Assembly: GCA_965267485.1 (NCBI GenBank)
Contig: OZ254080.1
Span: 4,154,001-4,218,000, forward strand
DNA from: JANQJA01 sp965267485
Lineage (GTDB): Bacteria > Pseudomonadota > Gammaproteobacteria > Pseudomonadales > Azotimanducaceae
DNA: 64,000 nt
Direction of reading: 5' to 3'
Shown: in pieces, positions 35,451 to 44,969 of the stretch
How positions within the stretch are numbered: the stretch's first letter is position 1
How the letters are laid out: the number at the start of each line of letters is the position of its first letter
Notes under the pieces: model-generated
What the model saw: only the letters and a program-made list of their open reading frames with translations
Told to the model about the DNA's origin: nothing
Database searches by the model: none
Translations under genes and position numbers: made by a program

Positions 35451-36545
35451 TCACTGCGGTGGAATCAGGCAGGAGTGAATGGATTCATCACCCTTGATTT
35501 CCCTTGCCAGCGTTTTGATCGCCAGCTCTGCTTCTTCCAGGGGAAAATCATGCGTATGCATCTTGTCAAAAGGTACCGTGCCGCTTTCCAGAAGCCTGAT
35601 AGCGCTCCTGTATCCCGATGATGTGACGCCAATGGCGCCCTTTATGTTGATTTCTTTCATGACAATCATGTCGGAGACGAAATTGTCGACCTGCTTGAAA
35701 CCCTTTACCCCGGCGAGCACAATGGTGCCTCCGGCGCGGACCATGTGAAGCGCATCGACCACTGGTTGCGTGGCGTATGCGCTCACGTCGACAACGACAT
35801 CCGCGCCCCGGCCGTTTGTGATTTCCTTGACTCTTTGTACGGCGTTCTCGTTGGTCACGTCAATTGTGTGGTCGGCTCCGTACAACTTTGCCAGCTCGAG
35901 TTTCTTCGCGTCAGCTTCGAGGCCGGTCACGATGATTGTGCCTGCCCCGACGTAACGGCAGGCAATGACACTTGCGAGGCCCCGTTGCCCTGGTCCCATT
36001 ATGACCACAGTATCCCCCGGGCGGGTTTTCGGTATTTCTGTCGCCCAGCGAAACCCCGCACCCAGCGGGTTGAATATGACGGCGAGATTTGCCGGCAGTT
36101 CCTTGGAGACCTTGTGCACAACCGAGTTCGGGTGCAGGAACATATACTGAGCGTAGCCACCCCATAGTCCTGGCGCTTCGGTGACTGGAATGTAGGAGTA
36201 GATTTTCCTGTTGTCGCAAAGATGGTAGCGGCCATCAAAGCAGGTTGGACAGTGACGGCAGGACAACATGGTTTCAACAGCAACACGATCACCCTGATCG
36301 ACTCCCCAGCGTGCTGCCGCTCGATCACCGATTTTCACGATGATCCCCAGCGGTTCATGGCCAGGAATGACATTCATCTCAACATTCAGAGCGCCGTCAA
36401 ACTGTTCATAGTCACTGCCGCAGATCCCGCAGGCCTCGAGTTTCAAAATCGCGCTGTCCTCATCAATGTCAGGAATGGCGATATCCCGTGCTTCCAGGCA
36501 TCTGACGCCTGTCTGTACCATCGCAAAAGATTTTTCAGGGAGCAT
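35451..36545 (-). CDS. zinc-dependent MDR alcohol dehydrogenase
   Basis: About 364 residues. ATG at 36545 lies eight bases after GGAG; the GTG at 36551 is too close. Catalytic zinc ligands in CGICGSD and GHEP, structural zinc cysteines CRHCPTCFDGRYHLC, and a nucleotide fold with VVIMGPGQRGLASVIACRYVG. NAD(P)-dependent oxidation of an alcohol or reduction of a carbonyl. First gene of the leftward operon that runs to the MarR gene; divergent from the acyl-CoA dehydrogenase operon with an operator-like palindrome between. Confidence 0.92.
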   Translation of the reverse strand: MLPEKSFAMVQTGVRCLEARDIAIPDIDEDSAILKLEACGICGSDYEQFDGALNVEMNVIPGHEPLGIIVKIGDRAAARWGVDQGDRVAVETMLSCRHCPTCFDGRYHLCDNRKIYSYIPVTEAPGLWGGYAQYMFLHPNSVVHKVSKELPANLAVIFNPLGAGFRWATEIPKTRPGDTVVIMGPGQRGLASVIACRYVGAGTIIVTGLEADAKKLELAKLYGADHTIDVTNENAVQRVKEITNGRGADVVVDVSAYATQPVVDALHMVRAGGTIVLAGVKGFKQVDNFVSDMIVMKEINIKGAIGVTSSGYRSAIRLLESGTVPFDKMHTHDFPLEEAELAIKTLAREIKGDESIHSCLIPPQ

Positions 36546-36590
36546 GTGCACGTCTCCGGTTATTTATGCTATCAGGAATCCAATAATTCA

Positions 36591-36604
36591 GTACGCATGT
36601 TTAC
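36591..36604. promoter_or_regulatory. candidate operator, GTACGCATGTTTAC
   Basis: Shared palindrome in the 179-bp divergent gap between the dehydrogenase at 36545 and the acyl-CoA dehydrogenase operon at 36725; it could control both. Confidence 0.45.
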
Positions 36605-36724
36605 ATTGCAAGTGCAATATATTACCTTTTCACGATCATGGATTGCTAATACACAGTTTTCGAGGGGCTCAAAGCTGCCCGAAGTTAAAGTTCAGTTGCC
36701 GCACTGGTTAAGGGTTACGACACA

Positions 36725-37795
36725 ATGCATTTTGGATTGAGTGAAGAGCAGTCTCTGCTGCGTGACACGGTCAGGCGATACTTTTCTGACCGGTTGGATA
36801 TAGAGCGAATCAAGGAGATGTTGGGTGGCTCCTGCCCGAACGATCTTTGGCAGAGTGTGATTGACATGGGGTTGATGGGCGTCGTTGTGCCTGAGGAATA
36901 CGGTGGTAGCAATCTGTCGTTGCTGGATGCAACCATCGTCGCTGAAGCGTTGGGCGAGTTTGTCGTACCCGTTCCACTGACCGGTGCGTTGATGGCAGTA
37001 GCAGCGATAAGCAAGCACGGCGACGACAACCAGAAAGAACGCTATCTGCATGGGATCGCCAACGGTTCGATCAGAGTTGCGCACGGCATAAAACGTAATC
37101 ATGCCGCGCTGCACAGTGAAGGTAACCTGGTCACCGGTAGATCAGCGGTCATTGCAGACGTTGCTGGCGCCTCACATTATCTTTTGAACGCCGGTGATAA
37201 GCTGCTTGTTGTGGATTGTAGCGCGCCCGGTATACGGGTCGAGAACCTTAAAAACGTCGACAGGACGCGATCATTTGCCATAGCCAGCTTTGACAACACC
37301 GGCTGCGATGTCATCGCCTCCGGGAATCCGGAAGTGGTTAACCACTCGCTTGCTGTAGGTCGTTTATCAATCGCAGCTGAAACTTTTGGGGCGGCTGAAA
37401 AGATGTTCGAAGATGCGCGAGCTTATTCTCTTGAACGGTATCAGTTTGATCGACCGATAGGCTCCTTTCAGAGTATCAAACACCAGTTGTCCGACATGAT
37501 CAGCGATCTTGAACCTTGCCGTTCGCTGCTGTGGTATGCGGCATACACGTATGATGCTGAACCCGAAGAATTCGAGCTACACAGTTGCCTTGCCAAGTCG
37601 TTGGTTTCGGATGTTGCCAAGCGTGTTGCCAAGACTTCTCTCGAGATTCATGGGGGTATGGGGTATACGGAGTTGCTCGGGTTACATCTGTGGTTTAAAC
37701 GAATAGAAACTAACCGTCAGTTGCTCGGCGGACCCGAAGCCGCCCGTTCGAGGGCAGCCGAAGTCCAGCAATTTGTTATCGAGGGGGTCAGCTAA
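36725..37795 (+). CDS. acyl-CoA dehydrogenase, small/FadE28-like subunit
   Basis: 356 residues from ATG at 36725. N-terminal helices (MHFGLSEEQSLLRDTVRRYF), substrate loop PEEYGGS, and a C-terminal region with RYQFDRPIGSFQSIKHQLSDM and HGGMGYTELLGLHLWFKR. The central FAD-contact motifs usual in single-subunit enzymes are poorly kept (AHGIKRNHAALHSEG replaces the standard stretch). This is typical of one half of the alpha2beta2 dehydrogenases used on steroid side chains (for example the FadE28-FadE29 pair). The neighbouring gene supplies the other half, starting 1 bp after this stop. Confidence 0.9.
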   Translation: MHFGLSEEQSLLRDTVRRYFSDRLDIERIKEMLGGSCPNDLWQSVIDMGLMGVVVPEEYGGSNLSLLDATIVAEALGEFVVPVPLTGALMAVAAISKHGDDNQKERYLHGIANGSIRVAHGIKRNHAALHSEGNLVTGRSAVIADVAGASHYLLNAGDKLLVVDCSAPGIRVENLKNVDRTRSFAIASFDNTGCDVIASGNPEVVNHSLAVGRLSIAAETFGAAEKMFEDARAYSLERYQFDRPIGSFQSIKHQLSDMISDLEPCRSLLWYAAYTYDAEPEEFELHSCLAKSLVSDVAKRVAKTSLEIHGGMGYTELLGLHLWFKRIETNRQLLGGPEAARSRAAEVQQFVIEGVS

Positions 37796-37796
37796 A

Positions 37797-39026
37797 TTGG
37801 ATCTTTCCTATGGTGTGGAATACGACGATTTCCGAAATGAAGTCAGACAGTTCTGCCAGAACAATAAATTCGTCGATCCCAGTAGAGGCATGCCGGGTGT
37901 CACGGAAAGACCCAGTAAGGAAAGGCTGTCGTGGCAAGCGAAATTGATCGAACATGGTTACGCCGCACGGACAATACCGAAGGAATACGGCGGATACGGC
38001 GCTGAACCGGACATCATCAAGAACCGCATAATCCAGGAAGAATTCATCCGGGCTGGTCTTTCGCCTGGCATGGCGAACCAGGGTATCTCAATGCTGGTAC
38101 CGACATTGCTGGAAGTCGGTACTGAAGAGCAGAAAAAACGCTACATTGAACCGACCATCAAGGGAGAGGTGATCTGGTGTCAGGGGTATTCGGAGTCCGG
38201 TTCCGGAAGTGACCTGGCGAGTTTGAGAACCAGTGCTGTGGTGGATGGTGATGACTTTGTCATCAACGGCCAGAAGATCTGGACCAGCTCTGCCCATGTA
38301 GCTGACATGTGCTTTATTCTCGTCAGAACCGAGCCAGAAGCACCGAAGCACAGGGGGATCAGTTACCTTCTGATGCCAATGGATGCCGAGGGTATTGACG
38401 TACGACCCCTGGTGACCATGACCGGCGATGCGACTTTCAATGAGGTATTCCTGGATAATGTTCGTGTACCTGTTACTAACATGGTCGGTGCTCGCGGCCA
38501 GGGCTGGCAGGTAGCGAACGTTACGCTGAAATATGAGCGTGGCATGCTTGGTAACGCCGGTCAGGGCGCGTCGGCTATCAAGAATTTGGAAGACCTGCTG
38601 CTCACCGAAGACCATGACGGCCGCAGGCCAATGGATAATGCGGTTATTCGAGACAGGTTTGTCGAACTGCAGGCCAGGAGCCTGGCCAACAAATATCACG
38701 GCATGCGGCTGCTTTCAAAGAGTATTAACAAAGAGCCACCGGGTGTAGAAGATCTGATTGTGAAGTACTCGGCAACAGAACTTGCTCACGATATTTTCTG
38801 CCTCGGTGTTGATGCCCAGGAAGAATTCGGTACGCTGATGGACGACTCGCCGTATCGTGCCGAGAAAGACTGGCAGAAGAGTTTCCTCAGTTCCTTCACG
38901 GGAATTATTGGTGGTGGCTCAGCCAATATCCAGAAAAACATTATCAGTGAGAGAGGCCTTGGTATGCCACGGGAACCGCTGGTCGCCATGACAAACGACG
39001 GCTGGTCCCTCAAGAAGAGCCGTTAA
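37797..39026 (+). CDS. acyl-CoA dehydrogenase, FadE29-like subunit
   Basis: About 409 residues. I favour TTG at 37797 (GAGGGGG upstream, right after the previous stop) giving LDLSYGVEYDDFRNEVR; ATG at 37773 would overlap. FAD and substrate motifs are well kept: CQGYSESGSGSDLASLRTSA, QKIWTSSAHVADMCFILVRT, and the C-terminal GGGSANIQKNIISERGLGMP. With the preceding subunit it should introduce the alpha,beta double bond into a CoA-linked side chain. Confidence 0.9.
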   Translation: MDLSYGVEYDDFRNEVRQFCQNNKFVDPSRGMPGVTERPSKERLSWQAKLIEHGYAARTIPKEYGGYGAEPDIIKNRIIQEEFIRAGLSPGMANQGISMLVPTLLEVGTEEQKKRYIEPTIKGEVIWCQGYSESGSGSDLASLRTSAVVDGDDFVINGQKIWTSSAHVADMCFILVRTEPEAPKHRGISYLLMPMDAEGIDVRPLVTMTGDATFNEVFLDNVRVPVTNMVGARGQGWQVANVTLKYERGMLGNAGQGASAIKNLEDLLLTEDHDGRRPMDNAVIRDRFVELQARSLANKYHGMRLLSKSINKEPPGVEDLIVKYSATELAHDIFCLGVDAQEEFGTLMDDSPYRAEKDWQKSFLSSFTGIIGGGSANIQKNIISERGLGMPREPLVAMTNDGWSLKKSR

Positions 39027-39085
39027 CGCCGGAGAAACAAAAGCGCAAGAACAAGAAACAGAAACAGGAAAGGGAGGCGCAGCTG

Positions 39086-39937
39086 ATGGTTGCAGAGGTA
39101 CTGTCCCCGGATATGGTCGGGGTTGAATTCGAACCTGTAGAAGTAAGCTGGGACGAAAAAGACGTGATGTTGTATGCGCTGGGTGTGGGATGCCGGCCGT
39201 CAACCGAACTGGATTTCCTGTACGAAGGCAGAGGTCCGAAGGTTTTGCCCACTTTCGCCGTCATTCCTGGCATGCGCGCCATGGGCTCGATCAACAAGGT
39301 CGTCAAGTTACCTATATCAAGAATGCTGCACGGTGAACAGGGGATTCAGCTACATCGGCCGATACCAGCAAACGGCAGATTCACAATGAAGAGTCGAATA
39401 TCCGAAGTCTGGGACAAGGGAAAATCTGGTGTGCTCGGTGTAACAGCGGATTTCGAAGATGACGACGGACCGGTTTTTTCCACCCGATCCACACTGTTCT
39501 GGATTGGCGGGGGTGACTTTGGCGGTGACAAGGGGCCCTCGACACGAAACCTGAACGTGCCGCCGGGTCGCGATCCCGACCATCTCGTCAGCTACAAGAC
39601 CACGGAAGAACAGGGCGCAATTTACCGGCTGAGCGGTGATCGAGTGGCGCTGCACATTGATCCCGAATTTGCCCGGGCTGCAGGCTACGAGAAGCCATTT
39701 ATGCATGGGCTTTGCACCTATGGCTTTGTTGGCCGGGCAATTTTGCACACATTGTGTGATTCAACGCCGGAACGATTCAAAGGCATGACGGGCAGGTTTG
39801 CCGATCGGGTGGAATTCGAAGACGAAATTGTGATCAAGATCTGGGACGAGAGCGATGGCAAGGCCATTGTTCAGGCTGAGGATCAGGAAGGCAGGGTTGT
39901 CCTTTCCCAGGCAGCAGCAGAATATCAGGCTAACTAA
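39086..39937 (+). CDS. MaoC-like enoyl-CoA hydratase, two-domain
   Basis: 283 residues: a double-hotdog protein. The first half has no active site; the second carries the hydratase-2 motif YRLSGDRVALHIDPEFARAAGYEKPFMHG, with the Asp and His at the catalytic positions, about residues 205-225. ATG at 39086 has AGGGAGG before it. It hydrates the enoyl-CoA made by the two dehydrogenase subunits, giving the beta-hydroxyacyl-CoA that the next enzyme can cleave. The 59 bp before it are AAAC-rich with no gene. Confidence 0.92.
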   Translation: MVAEVLSPDMVGVEFEPVEVSWDEKDVMLYALGVGCRPSTELDFLYEGRGPKVLPTFAVIPGMRAMGSINKVVKLPISRMLHGEQGIQLHRPIPANGRFTMKSRISEVWDKGKSGVLGVTADFEDDDGPVFSTRSTLFWIGGGDFGGDKGPSTRNLNVPPGRDPDHLVSYKTTEEQGAIYRLSGDRVALHIDPEFARAAGYEKPFMHGLCTYGFVGRAILHTLCDSTPERFKGMTGRFADRVEFEDEIVIKIWDESDGKAIVQAEDQEGRVVLSQAAAEYQAN

Positions 39938-39952
39938 CTACAAGGCATTTAA

Positions 39953-41119
39953 GTGAACTGGAGTAACGAGGCAGCTATTGTTGGTATTGGCGAGACTGAG
40001 TACACCAAGGGGACTCAGCGAACTGCTGTAGACATGATGCTGGAAGCAGCGCGCAAGGCCATCGCGGATGCCGGCCTTTCGCCGCATGATATCGATGGCA
40101 TGGTACCACCTCCGGTCATAACAACCTCGGAGGAGCTGGCCGCTAACCTTGGGATTCCCATTCTGCGTTATGCATCGACGGTGCATATGGGAGGTGCCAG
40201 CCCAACGGCAGCGATCCAGAATGCCGCGATCGCCATTGCAGCAGGTATTGCGAGCAACGTCTTAATCGTCCTGGGCTGGAATGGCTATTCTGCACTACGA
40301 CCCAAGCCGGGGCAGCCCAAGAGTCGGCCATTGGGCATATCGGCCATGGCCGCAACCATGAAGGATTTCTATGTGCCGTTTGGCGTAATGCTGCCGGTGC
40401 AGATGTATGCCTGGCTGGCAACCCGGCACAAGCAACTCTACAACGTGCCGGACGAAGCAACGGGCGAGATAGCGGTTGCCTGCCGAACACATGCCCAACT
40501 TAATCCAAAGGCGTTCATGGCAGATCGCCCACTCACCATGGAACAGTACCTGGAAAGCCGTATGGTGTCTGACCCGTTTCGGTTGAATGATTGTTGCCTT
40601 GAGACTGATGGCGCCTGTGCGGTCGTCCTAAGCAGTGCCGCCCAGGCGGCAGATCTGCCTCACGACCCCGTTTACGTGATGGGCGCGGCTGAAGGGCACC
40701 CTTATCCGGCAGACGATATTCCGTCCCGTCAAGACCCTTTCCGGATTGGACTCAGTTACGCGGCACCACGTGCGTTCGAAATGGCGGGCATCCAACCAAC
40801 GGATGTTGACTTTCTGCAGGTGTACGATTGTTTTACCTATGTTGTTTTGTTGCAGCTGGAGGCCATGGGTTTCGCAGAGAGAGGGGGGATCTACGATTTT
40901 GTCAAAAACGGTCAGGTTCAGCTGGGCGGCCGATACCCGCTCAACACTCACGGCGGTTTACTTAGCGAAGCCCATGTTTGGGGACTGAATCATTTGATTG
41001 AAGCAACCCGTCAACTTCGTCACGAAGCGGGAGATCGACAGGTTGAGAATGCCGAGATCGGTCTGGTCACCGGCTGGGGCGATCTCGGCGATGGCAGTAT
41101 AGCAATATTGAGGAGATAA
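39953..41119 (+). CDS. thiolase-like SCP-x/Ltp2-type protein (probable retro-aldol lyase)
   Basis: 388 residues from GTG at 39953. Thiolase fold: EAAIVGIGETEYTKGTQRTAVDM, HMGGASPTAAIQNAAIAIAAG, DCCLETDGACAVVLSS, VYDCFTYVVLLQLEAMGF and PLNTHGGLLSEAHVWG. The nucleophilic cysteine position of true thiolases has GGASP instead, as in the Ltp2 group, which performs retro-aldol cleavage of a beta-hydroxyacyl-CoA together with a DUF35 partner. The DUF35 gene begins 1 bp after this stop, supporting that role. Confidence 0.87.
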   Translation: MNWSNEAAIVGIGETEYTKGTQRTAVDMMLEAARKAIADAGLSPHDIDGMVPPPVITTSEELAANLGIPILRYASTVHMGGASPTAAIQNAAIAIAAGIASNVLIVLGWNGYSALRPKPGQPKSRPLGISAMAATMKDFYVPFGVMLPVQMYAWLATRHKQLYNVPDEATGEIAVACRTHAQLNPKAFMADRPLTMEQYLESRMVSDPFRLNDCCLETDGACAVVLSSAAQAADLPHDPVYVMGAAEGHPYPADDIPSRQDPFRIGLSYAAPRAFEMAGIQPTDVDFLQVYDCFTYVVLLQLEAMGFAERGGIYDFVKNGQVQLGGRYPLNTHGGLLSEAHVWGLNHLIEATRQLRHEAGDRQVENAEIGLVTGWGDLGDGSIAILRR

Positions 41120-41120
41120 C

Positions 41121-41516
41121 ATGGCTGACTGGCCAATTCCTGATCCGATTGATCCAATCAATGCCGAGTTCTGGCATGTTCAACAAGACAGTGTGCTGCG
41201 TTTCCAGCGATGCACAGAATGCGGTTGTTTCCGGCACCTGCCTCGTTACATGTGTTCTGAATGCGGTTCTACAGAATACGAGTGGGCGCCCTCTGTCGGC
41301 AAAGGGGAATTGTATTCATGGACGGTAACTCACCAGATTTTTCATCCCCGTTTCGACGTACCCTTTATCGCGGCTGTGGTGGAATTCCCGGAAGGCGTCA
41401 GGATGATGAGTCAGCTCGTGAACGTCGACCCGGATCAGTTGCGACTCGGCATGCCGGTCGAAGTCGAGTTCAAAGTCATTACTGACGAATTCCAGACGCC
41501 TGTCTATCGTGCTTGA
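41121..41516 (+). CDS. DUF35 OB-fold, zinc-ribbon partner of the thiolase-like protein
   Basis: 131 residues. A rubredoxin-like zinc ribbon (CTECGCFRHLPRYMCSECGS, residues about 31-50) is followed by an OB-fold that begins KGELYSWTVTHQIFHP. DUF35 proteins bind thiolase-like enzymes; in the steroid side-chain lyases they form part of the active site. The start codon comes 1 bp after the thiolase-like stop with AGGAG inside the end of that gene. Confidence 0.92.
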   Translation: MADWPIPDPIDPINAEFWHVQQDSVLRFQRCTECGCFRHLPRYMCSECGSTEYEWAPSVGKGELYSWTVTHQIFHPRFDVPFIAAVVEFPEGVRMMSQLVNVDPDQLRLGMPVEVEFKVITDEFQTPVYRA

Positions 41517-41569
41517 GACACCTGGTTTTTAAGCGTTTTCCGGGATAACAGAATTGAGAGGTATGGCGA

Positions 41570-43219
41570 ATGGGGTGGAGCTTCGGTGATATTTACGATG
41601 CGATTGGCGCGAAGCTTGGTGATAAGCAGATTGCGCTGATAAATGCGGGCCCTGGCGGGGGTCAGGGGATGTCCATCACGTGGTCAGCGTTTACAGCCCG
41701 GACTAATCGACTGGCCAGATTCCTCGCCGCGCACGGACTGCAACCTGACGCCAAGGTCGCGCACTACATGCGGAACTGCCCGGCGTATGTAGAAACCATG
41801 GTTGCCTGTTTCAAGGGGCGTTTTGTTCACGTAAACGTGAATTACCGGTATGTGAAGGATGAGCTCTTCTACATTTTTGACAATTCCGATGCTGAAGCGG
41901 TGGTCTATGCGAGAGAGTTTCGTGAACAGGTAGACCGCCTCCGCGACCGGCTGCCGAAGGTTAAGACCTATATCGAAATCCCTGCGTATTTTTCTGAAGA
42001 AGACCCTGTTCCGGATTACGCCACATCTTATCGGCAGGTAACGGAATCGGGCGACGCCGACAGGTTGAATATAGAAAGGCAGGGGACTGATCTGCTCTTT
42101 ATATACACCGGCGGAACAACCGGGATGCCCAAAGGTGTGATGTGGGAACATGAGGCCATCTGGAACGCGGGCGGCGCGGGCGCCTCGATTCTTCAACCTG
42201 GTGTCGAGCCGCCGGCTTCACCGGAGGAGCATGCGGCGCGGGTTGCCGCCGCGCCACTCTGGCCAACGCTTTTGGCGGCATGTCCGCTGATGCATGGCAC
42301 TGCGATGCTGAGTGCCATCAATACCCTCAATCAGGGGGGCGCCGTGGTCACCGTGCCTGAAGCCAGCCTGGACCCGGCAGCCTTGTGGCGGGCAGTAGAG
42401 CTGTACAAAGTCAATTCAATGGCAATAGTCGGCGATGCGTTCGCCAAACCCATGCTCAGGGAGTTGGACAAGAACGGTAATCAGTACGATATCAGCAGCA
42501 TGGCCGGCATGATCAGTTCGGGCGTCATGTGGTCACCGGAAGTTAAAAAGGGATTGCTCCGGCATAATGAGAACATGGTCCTGGTGGATTCCTTCGGCGC
42601 TTCCGAGGGGATAGGTTTCGGTGCATCGAGAACGACGAAGGACTCTGATTCCAGTACAGCGAAATTCCAGATTGGTGAGCATTGCAAGGTGTTTACCGAG
42701 GACCACCGCGAAGTTTCGCCGGGGAGCGGAGAAGCAGGATTTATTGCCCGGTCCGGGAGTATACCCGTCGGGTATTACAAGGACGAGGAAAAGACTGCAA
42801 AGACGTTCCCGGTGATACATGGAGTGAGATATTCGATCCCGGGAGACTGGTGTACGGTGGAGGCTGATGGCACCCTGACGCTGCTGGGCAGAGGTTCAGT
42901 CTGCATCAACAGCGGTGGCGAGAAAATATTTCCGGAAGAAATTGAAGAAGTCCTGAAACTGCATGAGAGCATTGACGATGCACTTGTGGTGGGGGTTCCG
43001 GACGACCGCTGGGGTCAGGCGGTGACGGGCGTGGTGGTATTGGTGAGCGGTGCGGAACTGGATGAACAGGAGCTCAAAGATTTTGTTAAAAGGTATCTTG
43101 CCCCCTACAAAGCCCCTAAGTATATCGTCGCGACTGACGTACCGCTAAGAGCACCGAACGGAAAGGCAGACTACAAGCGGACAACCCAGGCCGCCAAAGA
43201 AACCCTTGGCTTGAATTGA
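41570..43219 (+). CDS. acyl-CoA synthetase (FadD17/FadD19-like)
   Basis: 549 residues, adenylate-forming enzyme. P-loop-like FIYTGGTTGMPKGVMWEHEA near 178, hinge and ribose-binding region RYSIPGDWCTVEADGTLTLLGRGS near 420, GGEKIFPEEIEEVL, and the catalytic lysine near the end in PNGKADYKR. Activates a carboxylic acid with ATP and CoA. Its place at the end of the dehydrogenase-hydratase-lyase run suggests the acid is the side chain of a bulky compound. Separated by 53 bp from the DUF35 gene. Confidence 0.93.
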   Translation: MGWSFGDIYDAIGAKLGDKQIALINAGPGGGQGMSITWSAFTARTNRLARFLAAHGLQPDAKVAHYMRNCPAYVETMVACFKGRFVHVNVNYRYVKDELFYIFDNSDAEAVVYAREFREQVDRLRDRLPKVKTYIEIPAYFSEEDPVPDYATSYRQVTESGDADRLNIERQGTDLLFIYTGGTTGMPKGVMWEHEAIWNAGGAGASILQPGVEPPASPEEHAARVAAAPLWPTLLAACPLMHGTAMLSAINTLNQGGAVVTVPEASLDPAALWRAVELYKVNSMAIVGDAFAKPMLRELDKNGNQYDISSMAGMISSGVMWSPEVKKGLLRHNENMVLVDSFGASEGIGFGASRTTKDSDSSTAKFQIGEHCKVFTEDHREVSPGSGEAGFIARSGSIPVGYYKDEEKTAKTFPVIHGVRYSIPGDWCTVEADGTLTLLGRGSVCINSGGEKIFPEEIEEVLKLHESIDDALVVGVPDDRWGQAVTGVVVLVSGAELDEQELKDFVKRYLAPYKAPKYIVATDVPLRAPNGKADYKRTTQAAKETLGLN

Positions 43220-43228
43220 GCAGAGTCG

Positions 43229-44851
43229 ATGGAAAGAAATCAGAACACACAACAATCCGAATTGTTCGATGTCGTCGTAGCCGGCGCCGGGTTCAATGGC
43301 GTTTATCAGCTCTACCGGTTGAGGCAGGAAGGGTATTCCGTGCTGTTAGTGGATGCGGGTAAAGAGCTCGGCGGTATCTGGTACTGGAACAGCTATCCCG
43401 GGGCGCGTGTGGACTCCCATATTCCCAACTATGAGTTCTCGATGCCCGAGGTCTGGCGGGACTGGTACTGGCCCGAACGATTTCCGTCCCAGGCTGATTT
43501 GAAAGCGTATTTTCATCATGTGGATAAGACACTGGATATCAGTCGTGACGTCCGGTTTGAAACGCGGATCACTTCGGCGCAATTCGAGGAGTCTGATGAG
43601 CTCTGGCATCTACGAGCTGAGGATGGCTTTCGAGTGCGTGCCAAGTTTCTTCTGCCATGCCTGGGGTTTGCAGCCCAGGCATACATTCCCGATATTCCCG
43701 GACTGGACAGGTTTGCCGGGCCATGCCATCACACTGCCAGGTGGCCCGGAGATGGCGTTGATTTTTACGGTAAACGTGTCGGCATAATAGGCACGGGTGC
43801 CAGTGGTGTGCAGGTGACGCAGGAGTCGGCGAAAGTCGCAGGCCACACGACGGTATTCCAGCGAACGCCGAACCTTGCACTGCCGATGCAACAGCGCAGC
43901 TTCACGAAAGCCGAACAGGATGAGATGAAACGCGAGTATCCGGCCATATTTCGGAAACGGAATACGGGTCGCTCCTCGTTTTATGATCTGGAGCCGGATG
44001 AGCGATCTGCGATGGAGGTACCAGAAGAAGAACGGCTGAAGATCTTTGAAGCTGCCTGGCAAAAAGGTGGTTTTCACTTCTGGGCCAGTACCTTTTCCGA
44101 TGTTCTGTACAACGCGGAATCGAACCGCCTGGCCTATGATTTCTGGCGGGACAAAACAAGGTCTCGCCTGAAAGATCCGCTTCTGGCGGAAAAGTTGGCG
44201 CCGATGGAGCCACCTCATCCTTTCGGCGCAAAGAGGCCATCTCTTGAACAGACCTACTACGATGTCTTCAATCAGGAAAATGTTTCGCTGATTGACGTGA
44301 GAGAGAATCCGATTCTGCAAGTGACCCGCGAAGGTGTTCAGACCAAAGATGGATTCCATGAACTCGATGTCCTCGTTCTTGGCACCGGATTTGACGCAGG
44401 CACCGGTGGGTTTGACCGGATTCATATTCAGGGTACTGATGGCAGGCGCTTGAAAAACTATTGGTCAAATGGAGTGCGCACTCATCTTGGCTACGGTATA
44501 CCCGGATTTCCCAATTTATTAATGCTTTACGGCCCGCAGAGCCCGACCGCTTTCTGTAATGGGCCGACGTGTGCCGAGGTGCAGGGTGAATGGGTTATCG
44601 ACTGCCTGAACTACCTGCGCGAAAACAGTTACAAGCGTATAGAAGCGACTGAGGAAGCGGCAGATGACTGGGTTGAACACATGAAGTTCATGGAAGACAT
44701 GACGGTACTTTCCGAGGCCGATTCCTGGTACATGGGGGCGAACGTTCCTGGTAAGCGTCGGGAACTCTTGTTTCACCCCGGTGTACGAATATATCTGGAA
44801 GCCTGCGCCAAATGCGCGGCGGCAGGCTATGAAGGGTTTCAATTCAGCTGA
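43229..44851 (+). CDS. Baeyer-Villiger type flavin monooxygenase 2
   Basis: 540 residues. FAD site AGAGFNGVYQLYRL near 18, GGIWYWNSYPGARVDSHIP near 50, the fingerprint FAGPCHHTARWP near 162 fully kept, and NADPH site GTGASGVQVTQE near 185. It belongs to the group that includes cyclohexanone, cyclopentadecanone and steroid monooxygenases. It starts 9 bp after the ligase stop, so it is part of that operon. It is the second such enzyme in the window and is clearly related to the one at 24380. Confidence 0.94.
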   Translation: MERNQNTQQSELFDVVVAGAGFNGVYQLYRLRQEGYSVLLVDAGKELGGIWYWNSYPGARVDSHIPNYEFSMPEVWRDWYWPERFPSQADLKAYFHHVDKTLDISRDVRFETRITSAQFEESDELWHLRAEDGFRVRAKFLLPCLGFAAQAYIPDIPGLDRFAGPCHHTARWPGDGVDFYGKRVGIIGTGASGVQVTQESAKVAGHTTVFQRTPNLALPMQQRSFTKAEQDEMKREYPAIFRKRNTGRSSFYDLEPDERSAMEVPEEERLKIFEAAWQKGGFHFWASTFSDVLYNAESNRLAYDFWRDKTRSRLKDPLLAEKLAPMEPPHPFGAKRPSLEQTYYDVFNQENVSLIDVRENPILQVTREGVQTKDGFHELDVLVLGTGFDAGTGGFDRIHIQGTDGRRLKNYWSNGVRTHLGYGIPGFPNLLMLYGPQSPTAFCNGPTCAEVQGEWVIDCLNYLRENSYKRIEATEEAADDWVEHMKFMEDMTVLSEADSWYMGANVPGKRRELLFHPGVRIYLEACAKCAAAGYEGFQFS

Positions 44852-44898
44852 CAGGAAGGTGCATGCTTTAACAATTGCTTAAACTGCGGAGAAACCGA

Positions 44899-44916
44899 GA
44901 AAGTAAGCATACTTTC
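44899..44916. promoter_or_regulatory. candidate operator, GAAAGTAAGCATACTTTC
   Basis: Perfect 7-bp arms (GAAAGTA / TACTTTC) around AGCA, about 54 bp before the alcohol dehydrogenase start. Its core GTAAGCATAC fits the shared motif, though half-site spacing differs by some bases. Confidence 0.45.
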
Positions 44917-44969
44917 AATAAGCTCTTGAATGTGAGAATCTGGATTTCCAACAGAAATCGGAGATTGAC

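Noticed and set aside
39027..39085. A possible short lysine/arginine-rich peptide gene between the dehydrogenase and hydratase genes
   Set aside because: The AAAC/GAAA-rich 59 bp have no start codon with a ribosome site of their own; the purine-rich stretch probably serves the hydratase start.
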